A DNA stretch of 64,000 nt from Aidingimonas halophila (GTDB lineage: Bacteria > Pseudomonadota > Gammaproteobacteria > Pseudomonadales > Halomonadaceae). The position numbers and the translations under genes are program-made. Every line of letters begins with the position of its first letter. Within the stretch, counting starts at the first letter, position 1. Where the stretch lies: NCBI RefSeq assembly GCF_900106955.1, contig NZ_FNNI01000010.1:1-64000 (forward strand), read 5' to 3'. Positions 26,231 to 34,672 of this stretch are shown piece after piece. A model generated the notes under the pieces. The model was not told the DNA's origin, did not search any database, and saw nothing but the letters and a program-made list of their open reading frames with translations.

Positions 26231-26352
26231 GCCTAACACCAATAAACGCGCCAATTGCATTTGGTGGAGAGTCTGCTTGAGACGACAGCTTTCCCGTAAT
26301 CGCTTCCAGCGACTCAAGTGGCTGTTCTTTACTCCATACCGCGTCGTTATGC
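26231..26352 (-). repeat. possible attC-like end at the right edge of the array
   Basis: GCCTAAC (perfect RYYYAAC) and GTTATGC lie 122 bp apart, with a CACCAA/TTGGTG stem near the left end. The internal complementarity is weaker than in the other elements. The right core touches the decayed DUF427 copy, so this may be the array boundary. A 14-base string here (26,235-26,248) recurs at 5,920-5,933. Confidence 0.35.
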
Positions 26353-26487
26353 TTGTTGCTGGAGTAGTCACGGGCACCGCCCTGGAAAGGCAGTGGGACA
26401 CGGTCATAGAAAGTGTCGGCAGGTCCATCCGCCCCGACGGTCGTGCGAGTGCGGTGTGATTCAGGGCTCTGAGGAAGCCGATGTCAT
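26350..26487 (-). pseudogene. decayed partial copy of the DUF427 gene
   Basis: On the minus strand the sequence starts MTSASSEP, then a stop, then ITPHSHDRR, matching MAPASSEPRITLNPHDRR of the intact gene at 10,712. After a deletion of about 100 bases and a frameshift, RMDLPTLSMTVSHC matches RMDLLTPSETVTHC. The upstream region (26,488-26,585) also matches that of the intact gene, including GGTTCAGCCTAGCA. It cannot be expressed. Confidence 0.8.
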
Positions 26488-26626
26488 AAGACCATCCCAT
26501 GCGTATCGGTTATCTCATTATGATGTCATGAGGTTCAGCCTAGCATTCGACGCGGATCACCAACCACGTTCCGGATCAACGGCGACTCATAGCAAGATAT
26601 GATTACCTGCCCGAAAAGGCTTTAAA

Positions 26627-26797
26627 CAACCGACCGAGGCGAATCATCGAGGTGAGCGGCACCAGCAGCACGACGGCGAATATCGAGCGCCCGGCAATGA
26701 GCCCATCCAGTGGGACCGTATCGGCGAAAAACTTGATGAAGGCATCCCCTGTCGCCATGGCCGTGACCGCCGCAATGATGGCCAGGGTTCCCTGTGT
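26627..26797 (-). pseudogene. internal fragment of an EamA-type transporter gene
   Basis: About 57 codons (QGTLAIIAAVTAMATGDAFI... and IAGRSIFAVVLLVPL) match the first two helices of DMT transporters, but both ends are missing. The 5' side is joined directly to an SDR gene fragment on the other strand. It is not functional. Confidence 0.7.
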
Positions 26798-26798
26798 A

Positions 26799-26975
26799 GT
26801 GGAATCGGAACTGGCCGACACCATCACCGACGCCAGCGCCGCCGAAGCGATGCAAGCCTACCGCCAGATCGCCCTCAAGCCCGAAGCCATTGCCGCCGCG
26901 ATAGCCCATGTGATCGATCAGCCCAGCGATGTCGATACCAGTGAGATCGTGGTTCGCCCCACCGCCAGTGCCTAA
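26799..26975 (+). pseudogene. C-terminal fragment of an SDR oxidoreductase gene
   Basis: In the plus frame, VVESELADTITDASAAEAMQ and later DVDTSEIVVRPTASA followed by a stop match the last fifty or so residues of YdfG-like short-chain dehydrogenases. The catalytic and cofactor parts are missing. The fragment abuts the EamA fragment, so two deletions or an insertion event met here. Confidence 0.75.
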
Positions 26976-27086
26976 ACGCCGACGATCGTGTGAGGAAAAC
27001 GAGATGATGCCGGTGCAGACCGGTGCAGTTGCCGCAATGGCGACCAGCCGAGCCGAACATACGGGCATGCCGTCTTATCGCCCCGG

Positions 27087-27857
27087 TTACAGCATCGCCC
27101 CGCCATCGACGGCATAGACGGCACCCGTGGTATAGGCGGATTCGTCCGAGGAGAGATGGACCGCCAGGGCGGCAATCTCCTCGGGACGGCCCAGTCGACC
27201 CATCGGCTGGCGGTTGATGAAGGCCTCACGCGCCGCCTGGGCATCGCCGGTGGCATGCATCCGGTCGACCAACGACGGGCTTTCGACCGTGCCGGGACAG
27301 ATGACGTTGGCCCGGATGCCGTCGCGAATGAAGTCCATGGCCAGCGACCTGGTCATACCGACGACGGCAGCCTTGGTGGCCGAATAGGCGAACCGCCGCG
27401 GCACGCCCTTGAGCGGCCCGGCGACCGAGGCGATATTGAGGATGTTGCCGCTGCCACGCTCGAGCATGCCCGGCAGGAAGGCGCGACAGGTCGCATACAC
27501 GGCCCGCGCGTTGATGTCGAACGAGCGTTCCCAGTCGTCCGGCTCGGTATCCAGGATCGTGCCGTCATGGACATAGCCGGCCACATTGGCCAGCACATCG
27601 ATCGGACCGATACGCGCCGCCAGGGCCGCAATGGCCTGGTCGTCGGCGACATCGAGCTGATGCGATTCCACGCGGGCGAATTGTTCCGCCAGTGCGTCGA
27701 CCGGCGCCAGGGTGCGACTGGTGGCGATCACCCGCCCCCCTTCGGCGGCCAACTGCTCGACCACCGCGCGCCCGATCCCCTGGCCCGCGCCGGTGACCAG
27801 GATCGTCTTGCCGGCGACCCGCCCGGGGCGCGTCACCTGATCGTTGCTGTCCGTCAT
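27087..27857 (-). CDS. SDR dehydrogenase, 2-keto-3-deoxy-L-fuconate dehydrogenase-like
   Basis: The 256-residue protein is a short-chain dehydrogenase: cofactor loop TGAGQGIGRA near residue 22, NVAG, catalytic Ser in IASVAG, YSATKAA for Tyr and Lys, and ICPGTVESPSL. The last segment and the ending SSDESAYTTGAVYAVDGG match sugar-acid dehydrogenases such as 2-keto-3-deoxy-L-fuconate dehydrogenase. It is closely similar to the SDR at 47,611. Its first base overlaps the last of the upstream SDR gene, so the two are one operon, divergent from the TAXI-TRAP genes. Exact substrate is inferred. Confidence 0.85.
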   Translation of the reverse strand: MTDSNDQVTRPGRVAGKTILVTGAGQGIGRAVVEQLAAEGGRVIATSRTLAPVDALAEQFARVESHQLDVADDQAIAALAARIGPIDVLANVAGYVHDGTILDTEPDDWERSFDINARAVYATCRAFLPGMLERGSGNILNIASVAGPLKGVPRRFAYSATKAAVVGMTRSLAMDFIRDGIRANVICPGTVESPSLVDRMHATGDAQAAREAFINRQPMGRLGRPEEIAALAVHLSSDESAYTTGAVYAVDGGAML

Positions 27858-28618
27858 CAGATGCCTCCCGCCAGATAGCCACCATCGACACTGATATCCG
27901 TACCGGTCACGAAACCGGACTCCTCGGATGCCAGAAACAGCGCCGCACCGACGAGTTCGTCCACTTCGCCGAAGCGGTTATACGGGGTTCGCGTCAGCGC
28001 GGCCTGTTTACGCTCGGCCGGCATACGGTCGCGGTTGAGTTCGGTGAGGAAGAATCCCGGCGAGATCGAGTTGACCCGCACGCCCTGCTCGGCCCATTCC
28101 GCGGCCAGGGTCCGGGTCAGTCCCAGGATACCGTGCTTGCTGATCGAATAGGCGCAGGCATTGGGCCACCCCCGATGGGCCGCCAGCGAGGCGATATTGA
28201 TGATGGCGCCCTGGCCACGGTCGAGCATCAAGCCACCCAACACCGTGCTCGTGAAATAGACACTCTTGAGGTTGGTATCCAGCACCTGATCGAATTCCGC
28301 TTCCGAGACCTCCGTGGCGGGCTTGATGACGGTGGTGCCCTGGCAGTTCACCAGGATGTCCAGGGTCCCCATGTCACGGGACACATCGGTCGCGAGCCTG
28401 TCGATCGCCTGTCTTTCGGTGACGTCGACGGTATAGCCGAGCGCCGAGGAGTCGCTCTCGCGCAACCGTTCAGTGACCCTTGAGACCTTATCGGTGGTGC
28501 GTGCCGCTATGGCAACGCGCGCGCCTTCTCGTTGAAAGCCTTCGGCGAGGGTCTGCCCGATCCCGCTGGACCCACCGATCACCAGGGCATTCAGTCCTGA
28601 CAGTCGTGCAGTCGGCAT
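27857..28618 (-). CDS. SDR dehydrogenase, gluconate 5-dehydrogenase-like
   Basis: The 253-residue protein has the SDR cofactor loop GGSSGIGQTLAEGF, the catalytic IASLAAHRGWPNACAYSISK with Ser, Tyr and Lys, and SPGFFLTELNRD. Its second half resembles gluconate 5-dehydrogenase/KduD-like enzymes that oxidise sugar acids with NAD(P). The gene is the first of a two-gene operon. About 140 bp separate it from the divergent TAXI binding-protein gene, and that interval contains a perfect 30-bp palindrome. Confidence 0.87.
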   Translation of the reverse strand: MPTARLSGLNALVIGGSSGIGQTLAEGFQREGARVAIAARTTDKVSRVTERLRESDSSALGYTVDVTERQAIDRLATDVSRDMGTLDILVNCQGTTVIKPATEVSEAEFDQVLDTNLKSVYFTSTVLGGLMLDRGQGAIINIASLAAHRGWPNACAYSISKHGILGLTRTLAAEWAEQGVRVNSISPGFFLTELNRDRMPAERKQAALTRTPYNRFGEVDELVGAALFLASEESGFVTGTDISVDGGYLAGGI

Positions 28619-28683
28619 GGCTGTTCTCCTTGTCGTTCGCCGGCGTTGGATTGACGTACTTGCATCACTGGGTATTCTAGCCT

Positions 28684-28713
28684 AAATGTATATGTGTATA
28701 CACATATACATTT
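28684..28713. promoter_or_regulatory. perfect 30-bp palindrome between SDR and TAXI-TRAP operons
   Basis: Two 15-base arms (AAATGTATATGTGTA and its exact complement) meet without a spacer, giving the core GTGTATACAC. It is AT-rich in a GC-rich region and lies between divergent operons. GntR/FCD regulators bind such sites; the GntR gene at 31,837 is the likely partner. Confidence 0.75.
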
Positions 28714-28759
28714 CATACAACAACAAGATCCGGTACGCACTCTCAGAGGAGCAACGCCA

Positions 28760-29716
28760 ATGTACAAAACGCTGATAACCCTGAGTCTCGGTGCTCTCCC
28801 GTTCGTCATGGTTCCCACGACGTCGCTAGCCCAGGAGGAGTTCATCCGCATCGCCACCGCCGGTTCCGGCGGCAACTACTATCGCCTCGGCGGTGGTCTG
28901 GCATCGATCTATAACGACCGGATCGATGGCGTGGAGGCTTCCATTCAAGCCACCGGCGGCACCGTCGAGAATCTCGACCTGCTGGCCGACCAGGAAGTCG
29001 AGCTGGCCTATCTGTCCGGCGGGATCGGCCAGGAGGCCTACGAAAACACGGGACAATTCGAACAGCGGCCGGAAGGGCGATACGAGGGACTGCGCGCCAT
29101 CGCCACGGTCTATCCCAACCCTCAGTGGTTCATCGCCATCGATGAGGACATCGAGTCGGTCAAGGATCTCGAAGGCATGCGCGTGTCGGTGGGTACCCAG
29201 GGCGGCGCGGGCGAGACCTGGTGGCGCTCGATCATGGAACATCTGGACTGGACCTATGAAGACATCCAACCCGAGTTCACGGTCCACGATTCCGCGATCG
29301 ATCAGGTCCGCAATCGCCAGATCGACGCCCTGATCTGGCCGGACGCCCCCGGCTCATCGAGCATCCAGCAGATCGCCGACACCGATCGTGGCCGCGCCCT
29401 CGATATCGACGAGGACATCATCGAGTACATGGCCGACCAGGGGCTCGATTACGCTTATACTCTCGATGCCGATGACAATCCGTTCGGCGATGAGGACATC
29501 CAGACCTTTGCCTCACCGATCACGCTGGCATCCCATGAAGGCGTTTCCGAAGAGCGGGTCTACGAAATGACCAAGGCCATGTTCGAGAACAAGGAAGAGT
29601 TGATCGGTGTGCATCCCCTCGCCGAGTACATGGAGCTCGAGGACGCTGCGGAAAATCTGCCTTTCCCTCTGCATCCGGGTGCGGAACGCTATTACGAGGA
29701 ACAGGGCGTTCTGTAA
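28760..29716 (+). CDS. TAXI-type TRAP solute-binding protein
   Basis: The 318-residue protein has a Sec signal peptide (about 25 residues, ending ...TTSLAQ) and the TAXI motif IRIATAGSGGNYYRLGGGLA, followed by a binding-protein fold with ISVGTQGGAGETWW-like substrate loop (VSVGTQGGAGET). It acts in the periplasm and delivers its ligand to the fused permease encoded just downstream. The start is set by AGAGGAG upstream of 28,760. A strong hairpin follows the stop codon. Neighbouring SDR genes suggest a sugar-acid-like ligand. Confidence 0.9.
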   Translation: MYKTLITLSLGALPFVMVPTTSLAQEEFIRIATAGSGGNYYRLGGGLASIYNDRIDGVEASIQATGGTVENLDLLADQEVELAYLSGGIGQEAYENTGQFEQRPEGRYEGLRAIATVYPNPQWFIAIDEDIESVKDLEGMRVSVGTQGGAGETWWRSIMEHLDWTYEDIQPEFTVHDSAIDQVRNRQIDALIWPDAPGSSSIQQIADTDRGRALDIDEDIIEYMADQGLDYAYTLDADDNPFGDEDIQTFASPITLASHEGVSEERVYEMTKAMFENKEELIGVHPLAEYMELEDAAENLPFPLHPGAERYYEEQGVL

Positions 29717-29744
29717 GTCGTCGTTCGTCACGCTACTACCGATA

Positions 29745-29773
29745 ATCGGGGCTGTTCTCATCACAGCCCCGAT
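29745..29773 (+). terminator. intercistronic hairpin after the TAXI binding-protein gene
   Basis: ATCGGGGCTGT and ACAGCCCCGAT pair perfectly (11 bp) around a seven-base loop, between the binding-protein and permease genes, with no T-run. It probably stabilises the binding-protein mRNA or terminates partially, raising its level above that of the permease. Confidence 0.6.
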
Positions 29774-29796
29774 GATGCCAACGGGGGAAATCTATC

Positions 29797-31797
29797 ATGG
29801 CCGGATCGCATGATGACGAGTCGCGTCGGCAGCACGACTCGGATGCCCAATGGGAGCGTCCCGACCTCGAAGGGGAAGGCGTCATCGATGTCGATGCGCT
29901 CAGTTCCCAGTCAGAGGTCAAGAGTGATACCCGCTCGCTGGCAGGCTGGTGGGCAACGTTATTCGCAATGGTCGCCGTTGCCTCGTCGCTGTTCCATTTC
30001 TACACCGCCGGTTACCGCCCATTACCGGCCATGGAACAACGCCCCATCCACCTGGCCTTCATGCTGTTCCTGTGCTTTCTCATCTATCCGGCGACCCGTG
30101 CCGGTGCCGACCGCCGCCCCAGCCTGATCGACGTGGCCCTTGCCATTACGGGCGCGATCACGTCCTATTATCTGGCCTTTTATTATCAGGATATCGTCAT
30201 GCGTGGCGGATTCCCGACGCAGACCGATATCATCGTCGGCACGATCTTCTGCCTGGTCATCCTCGAAGCCGCCCGCCGCACCATGGGCATGTTCCTGGTC
30301 GTGCTGTCGCTCGTCTTTCTGGGGTATCTGGCGCTGGGCCCGTATCTCCCCGGCATGCTCGCCCACGGCGGCTTCAGCTTCGAGCGCATCATCAGGCAGA
30401 TGTACATGTCCACCGAGGGCATCTACGGCATTGCCGTCGGGGTCTCATCCACTTACGTGTACCTGTTCATCCTCTTCGGCGCCTTCCTGCAGAAATCGGG
30501 CACCACCACCTTCTTCACCAACCTGGCGTTTGCCGCGGCCGGGCAAAGCCCCGGCGGGCCGGCCAAGGTCGGCATCCTGGCCAGCGGCATGATGGGCATG
30601 ATCCAGGGCTCGTCGGCCGCCAACGTGGCATCGACCGGGGTTTTCACGATTCCCCTGATGAAAAGCCTGGGGTTCAAGGGCTATTTCGCCGCTGCCGTGG
30701 AAGCCGTCGCCTCCTGCGGCGGACAGTTCCTGCCACCGGTCATGGGAGCGTCGGCCTTCATCATGGCCGAGTACCTTCAAATGCCATACAGCTATGTGGC
30801 GCTGGGCGCCATCATCCCGGCCGCCCTTTACTATGGCGCTGTCTATCTGCAGGTTCATCTGCGCGCCAGGAAACTCGGCATGGAAGGGCTACCCCGCAAC
30901 CGACTGCCCAAGGTCAAGGCCGTCATCCTCTCGCGCGGCCACCTGGTGCTACCGATTTTCCTGTTGATCGGCATGCTGGTCTTTGGCTTCACTGCGCTGT
31001 TCTCGGCGTTCTTTTCAATCATCGCCATCGTCGTGATCAGTGCCTTGCGCCGTGAGACTCGCATGAGCCTGCGAGACATTTATGACGCGCTCGTGCTGGG
31101 GGCCCGCAACACGATTTCCACGGCAATTGCCTGTGCCGCCGTCGGATTCATCGTCGGCACGGTGGCGCTGTCGGGTATCGGGCTATTGTTCACCCAATCC
31201 ATCCTGGGTGTCGCCGACGGCAACCTGCTGCCCGCCCTGCTGCTGGCCGCAGCGGCCTCGCTATTCCTGAGCTTCGGGCTACCGACCACCTCGGTCTACA
31301 TCATCACGGCGACGCTGGTCGCTCCGAGCCTGGTGGAAATGGGCGTCGCACCCCTGGTAGCACACCTGTTCTGTTACTACTGGGGTGGCGTGTCGTCGAT
31401 CACACCGCCGGTGGCGCTGGCTGCCTATGTCGGTGCTGGCATCGCCAACGCACCGGTCATGAAAACCGGCTTCACGGCCATGCGCCTGGGAATGGCCGCC
31501 TATCTAGTCCCGTTCATCTTCGTCTACTGGCCAGCGCTCGTACAGTGGCAGGATGCCAGTCCTTGGCAATTGGCCATCGCCCTGGTGGGCGGTGTTCTGG
31601 CCGTCGTATGCATGGCCGGCATTGGCGAACGCTTTCTGACTCGTGGCCTGGCGCATTACAAGGTCATCGCACTGGCAGGATGCATTCTGCTGATCATGTA
31701 CCCGGCCTTGTGGGCCAACCTGGCAGCCCTGGTCATTGCCGGCGCGATCTTTGTCATCGAATACCGTGCCAGACCAGGCAAGCTGGTCCCGTCATGA
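29797..31797 (+). CDS. fused TRAP transporter permease (4TM/12TM)
   Basis: The 666-residue protein joins the small (DctQ-like, first four helices) and large (DctM-like) TRAP membrane subunits, the usual form in TAXI systems. DctM hallmarks include GGPAKVGILASGMMGMIQGSS-type loops and FGLPTTSVYIITATLVAPSL. A polar, acidic 45-residue N-terminal tail precedes the first helix. It is an inner-membrane, sodium- or proton-driven importer working with the TAXI protein encoded 80 bases upstream. Confidence 0.92.
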   Translation: MAGSHDDESRRQHDSDAQWERPDLEGEGVIDVDALSSQSEVKSDTRSLAGWWATLFAMVAVASSLFHFYTAGYRPLPAMEQRPIHLAFMLFLCFLIYPATRAGADRRPSLIDVALAITGAITSYYLAFYYQDIVMRGGFPTQTDIIVGTIFCLVILEAARRTMGMFLVVLSLVFLGYLALGPYLPGMLAHGGFSFERIIRQMYMSTEGIYGIAVGVSSTYVYLFILFGAFLQKSGTTTFFTNLAFAAAGQSPGGPAKVGILASGMMGMIQGSSAANVASTGVFTIPLMKSLGFKGYFAAAVEAVASCGGQFLPPVMGASAFIMAEYLQMPYSYVALGAIIPAALYYGAVYLQVHLRARKLGMEGLPRNRLPKVKAVILSRGHLVLPIFLLIGMLVFGFTALFSAFFSIIAIVVISALRRETRMSLRDIYDALVLGARNTISTAIACAAVGFIVGTVALSGIGLLFTQSILGVADGNLLPALLLAAAASLFLSFGLPTTSVYIITATLVAPSLVEMGVAPLVAHLFCYYWGGVSSITPPVALAAYVGAGIANAPVMKTGFTAMRLGMAAYLVPFIFVYWPALVQWQDASPWQLAIALVGGVLAVVCMAGIGERFLTRGLAHYKVIALAGCILLIMYPALWANLAALVIAGAIFVIEYRARPGKLVPS

Positions 31798-31836
31798 CCC
31801 GCGCTTGAAGCCTCTCATCCCGGGGCTTGATAATGT

Positions 31837-32889
31837 GTGGCAGATGGCACGGTGACGACGATGAACGAGAGGTCTATGGCGATCGGCAACGGCAGTGATC
31901 CAACGGGGCGAGCCCCGCGTTTGCACGAACAAATAGCCAGTGAGTTGCAGCGCCGGATCGCCAGGGGCCGTTTCCAGCAGGGTGACCGGCTGACAGAGGT
32001 CGGCATCGCCAACGATTTCGGCGTCAGCCGGGCGACGGTCCGCAATGCCTTCAAGTCGCTCGAACGCCTCGGCGTGCTCAATCGCACCGAGCACCGTGGT
32101 GTAACAGTGGCCCCGACAGCCCAACCGGCATTCCAGGCGAATCAGGACGATGATGCCCCGGACGAGCACGCCGCCCTGATCAATACCGCCAGTTGGGAAA
32201 GCATCTATCAGGACGTATCGCGTCAGGCGGTCGCTCGCTCGGCCTACGGTGCCTGGCGGATCATCGAGACCGAGCTGGCCGCCAGCTATGGCGTCAGCCG
32301 CACGGTGGCACGGGAAGTGCTCGCACGGCTGGAACATGTCGGTATCCTGCGCAAGGACCAGCGAGGGCGCTGGTTGCTCCCCCGCTTGACCGCCGAGCGC
32401 ATCACCCAGCTTTATGAAATGCGCTGGATCCTCGAACCCAAGGCCCTGCGCCACGCGGCACCGAACCTGCCCCGCCGGCTCCTCGACGACATGCAGCACG
32501 AACTCGATGCAGTACTCAGCCAACCTGAAATCGTGCTTCCCCAGGAGTATGACCGGCTGGAGAAACGGCTGCACGTGGAACTGCTCTCGTACGGCGACAA
32601 CCAGATCCTGATCGAGACGCTGCAGCATTATCATGCCCTGCTGATCGCCAACGCCCACCTCTACGACACAACGCCCTCCGCCTACGACGTCGACCCTTTC
32701 ATGGAAGAACACCTGGCGATCGTCCAGACACTCCAGGCGGGTCAGCCGGATAACGCCGCCGGGCTCCTCGAAGATCACCTACGCGGCGCACTGGATCGGG
32801 TGCTCGGCCGTATCGACTACATGGTCCGCCACAAATCGTTCGACCCGCTGCCCTACCTCAAACCACTCTCGGATGGGACTGCGACGTGA
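31837..32889 (+). CDS. GntR-type regulator with two apparent HTH domains and an FCD domain
   Basis: The 350-residue protein has one winged HTH at about residues 27-80 (LTEVGIANDFGVSRATVRNA) and a second at about 118-175 (ELAASYGVSRTVAREVLARL), then an FCD-type ligand domain (ITQLYEMRWILEPKAL, later ANAHLYD, EEHLAIV). Normal GntR/FCD proteins have one HTH. It lies just after the TAXI-TRAP genes and probably represses them through the palindrome at 28,684. The end MVRHKSFDPLPYLKPLSD is matched by a gene scar at 37,420. The start is uncertain; ATGs at 31,861 and 31,876 are alternatives. Confidence 0.85.
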   Translation: MADGTVTTMNERSMAIGNGSDPTGRAPRLHEQIASELQRRIARGRFQQGDRLTEVGIANDFGVSRATVRNAFKSLERLGVLNRTEHRGVTVAPTAQPAFQANQDDDAPDEHAALINTASWESIYQDVSRQAVARSAYGAWRIIETELAASYGVSRTVAREVLARLEHVGILRKDQRGRWLLPRLTAERITQLYEMRWILEPKALRHAAPNLPRRLLDDMQHELDAVLSQPEIVLPQEYDRLEKRLHVELLSYGDNQILIETLQHYHALLIANAHLYDTTPSAYDVDPFMEEHLAIVQTLQAGQPDNAAGLLEDHLRGALDRVLGRIDYMVRHKSFDPLPYLKPLSDGTAT

Positions 32890-33089
32890 GAGGTCACTCG
32901 GCATTCCTCTACGCAAGTGTGTCTTCTTGACCTTCTCTCACTTGATGTCGGCATCGCTGACCTCCATAGCAGTTAGCGATAAGTGTCCATTCTTATCCAC
33001 TGAAGAGAGTGCCCCCTGAATGGATAGCATATATTAGCGCTAGACAGCCCCTTAATATTTTCGGTCACCTGTAAGACTCCAGGCTCGAA

Positions 33090-34445
33090 TCACATGTGCT
33101 GCGTCACTCGTAGCGTGCGATATTTCCTTACATGCAGCCAGGTCAGCAACAACATCCCCGCCAAAGCGGAAACAATGGAGGCGAGAAAAATCCCGAGCTT
33201 AGCGCTATTGATGAGACTTTCACTAAAGGCCAGGCCTGCAATGAACAATGCCATTGTGAAACCGATTCCAGAGAGCAGACTGCCACCTGCAATCAGGCCC
33301 CACGTGAGCTCGGCTGGACGAGTGGCGATGTACAAACGCACAGCTAGCCAACTGAAAAGTAACACACCGATGGGTTTTCCGAGGACAAAACCTAAAAAGA
33401 CTGCCACGGTGACCGAACTTCCAAAGTCACTCAAGGAAAGTAATAATCCGGCATTGGCAAATGCAAAAAGCGGCATGATAAAAAAACCGACCCATGGGTG
33501 TAACGCAATTTCGAGACGTTCTAAAGGCGACAATGACTCGCGTGCCGCAACCGAAGCCACCTGTAATGTTTCCCTGTCTTGCGTGTCTCTATTGCTTTCA
33601 CTACTGGTTGGATGAGCAACGACCTGTCCTAATATAGCGTATAGTCGCTCATCACTGACCCAGCGGCGTGCGGGTGTCATCAAGCCAAGTATGACGCCGG
33701 TGATAGTAGGATGAATTCCTGAGGCATCAACGGCTAACCATATAGCCGCCCCAACAAAAAAGTAGAGAGGAAAACCGCGCAAGCCGAGCAGAGCCATTGC
33801 TCGTACCGTGAATAAACCGATCATGGCTAACAACAATGCATTCCAGCTAATATTGCTACTGTAGCCAATAGCAACGACCAGAATAGCGCCGATATCGTCC
33901 ATAATCGCCAGCGACAACATGAACAAGCGTAAACTTTGTGGGATACGGGGCCCCAACAAGGCGAGACAGCCGATGACAAAGGCTGTATCGGTAGCCATGA
34001 CCGTACCCCAACCATTCTGACCAGGTTGTCCTGCTTGCAAGGTCAAGTAGCACAAAGCGGGGATGGCCATACCACCCAAAGCGGCGATTATCGGCAAAGC
34101 GGCCATTCGCGGTCTACTAAGTTCTCCAAGTACCAGCTCTCGCTTGAGTTCCAATGCGACAAGAAAGAAAAACAGGGTCATCAAACCATCGTTGATCCAC
34201 TCGCGCAGCGGCCGCGAAAATTCCAGCGAGTCAATGTGAATACCTACCGGGGTCATCCATATATTTTCGAAAGCACTTGCCCATGGTGAGTTAGATAACG
34301 AAAGGGCAAGTATCGTGAATAAAAGTAGTAGTCCTCCCCCAGCTGACTCAATGCGCAAAAATCTTGAGAAAGGTCTCGTAATTCGGTCTACGTATCCCTT
34401 GGGAAGTGGTGTGTGATGTAGATCTATTTTATGATCCTGAACCAT
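33090..34445 (-). CDS. nhaA: NhaA-type Na+/H+ antiporter
   Basis: The 451-residue membrane protein has about twelve helices and NhaA hallmarks: ESAGGGLLLLFTILAL, LREWINDGLMTLFFFLVALE, and MATDTAFVIGCLALLG followed by LAIMDDIGAILVVAI with the paired aspartates of the ion site. It exports sodium in exchange for protons at the inner membrane. An extra loop of about 45 residues after helix 8 (around RDTQDRETLQV) is unusual. The gene is less GC-rich than its neighbours and stands alone, suggesting transfer. Start chosen at MVQDHKIDL. Confidence 0.9.
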   Translation of the reverse strand: MVQDHKIDLHHTPLPKGYVDRITRPFSRFLRIESAGGGLLLLFTILALSLSNSPWASAFENIWMTPVGIHIDSLEFSRPLREWINDGLMTLFFFLVALELKRELVLGELSRPRMAALPIIAALGGMAIPALCYLTLQAGQPGQNGWGTVMATDTAFVIGCLALLGPRIPQSLRLFMLSLAIMDDIGAILVVAIGYSSNISWNALLLAMIGLFTVRAMALLGLRGFPLYFFVGAAIWLAVDASGIHPTITGVILGLMTPARRWVSDERLYAILGQVVAHPTSSESNRDTQDRETLQVASVAARESLSPLERLEIALHPWVGFFIMPLFAFANAGLLLSLSDFGSSVTVAVFLGFVLGKPIGVLLFSWLAVRLYIATRPAELTWGLIAGGSLLSGIGFTMALFIAGLAFSESLINSAKLGIFLASIVSALAGMLLLTWLHVRKYRTLRVTQHM

Positions 34446-34672
34446 GAAACTGCATCCTAGTGATAAGAACACTTACCAGGTCCCGGATGGTTATCACGCG
34501 CTTGGGAATACCTCCGGGCCTTCAAGTGACCAAGCTTTCATCATTGCTACAGGCAGTTAATGGTACATGGCCTTTGGCATGCCGGAAGGACGACCAGCCA
34601 GGCCCCGCAGCACCGTCATTCTCATTGCAAACCAAGGCAGCGGCTTCGCTAGCTCATTCGGTCATCCGATAC

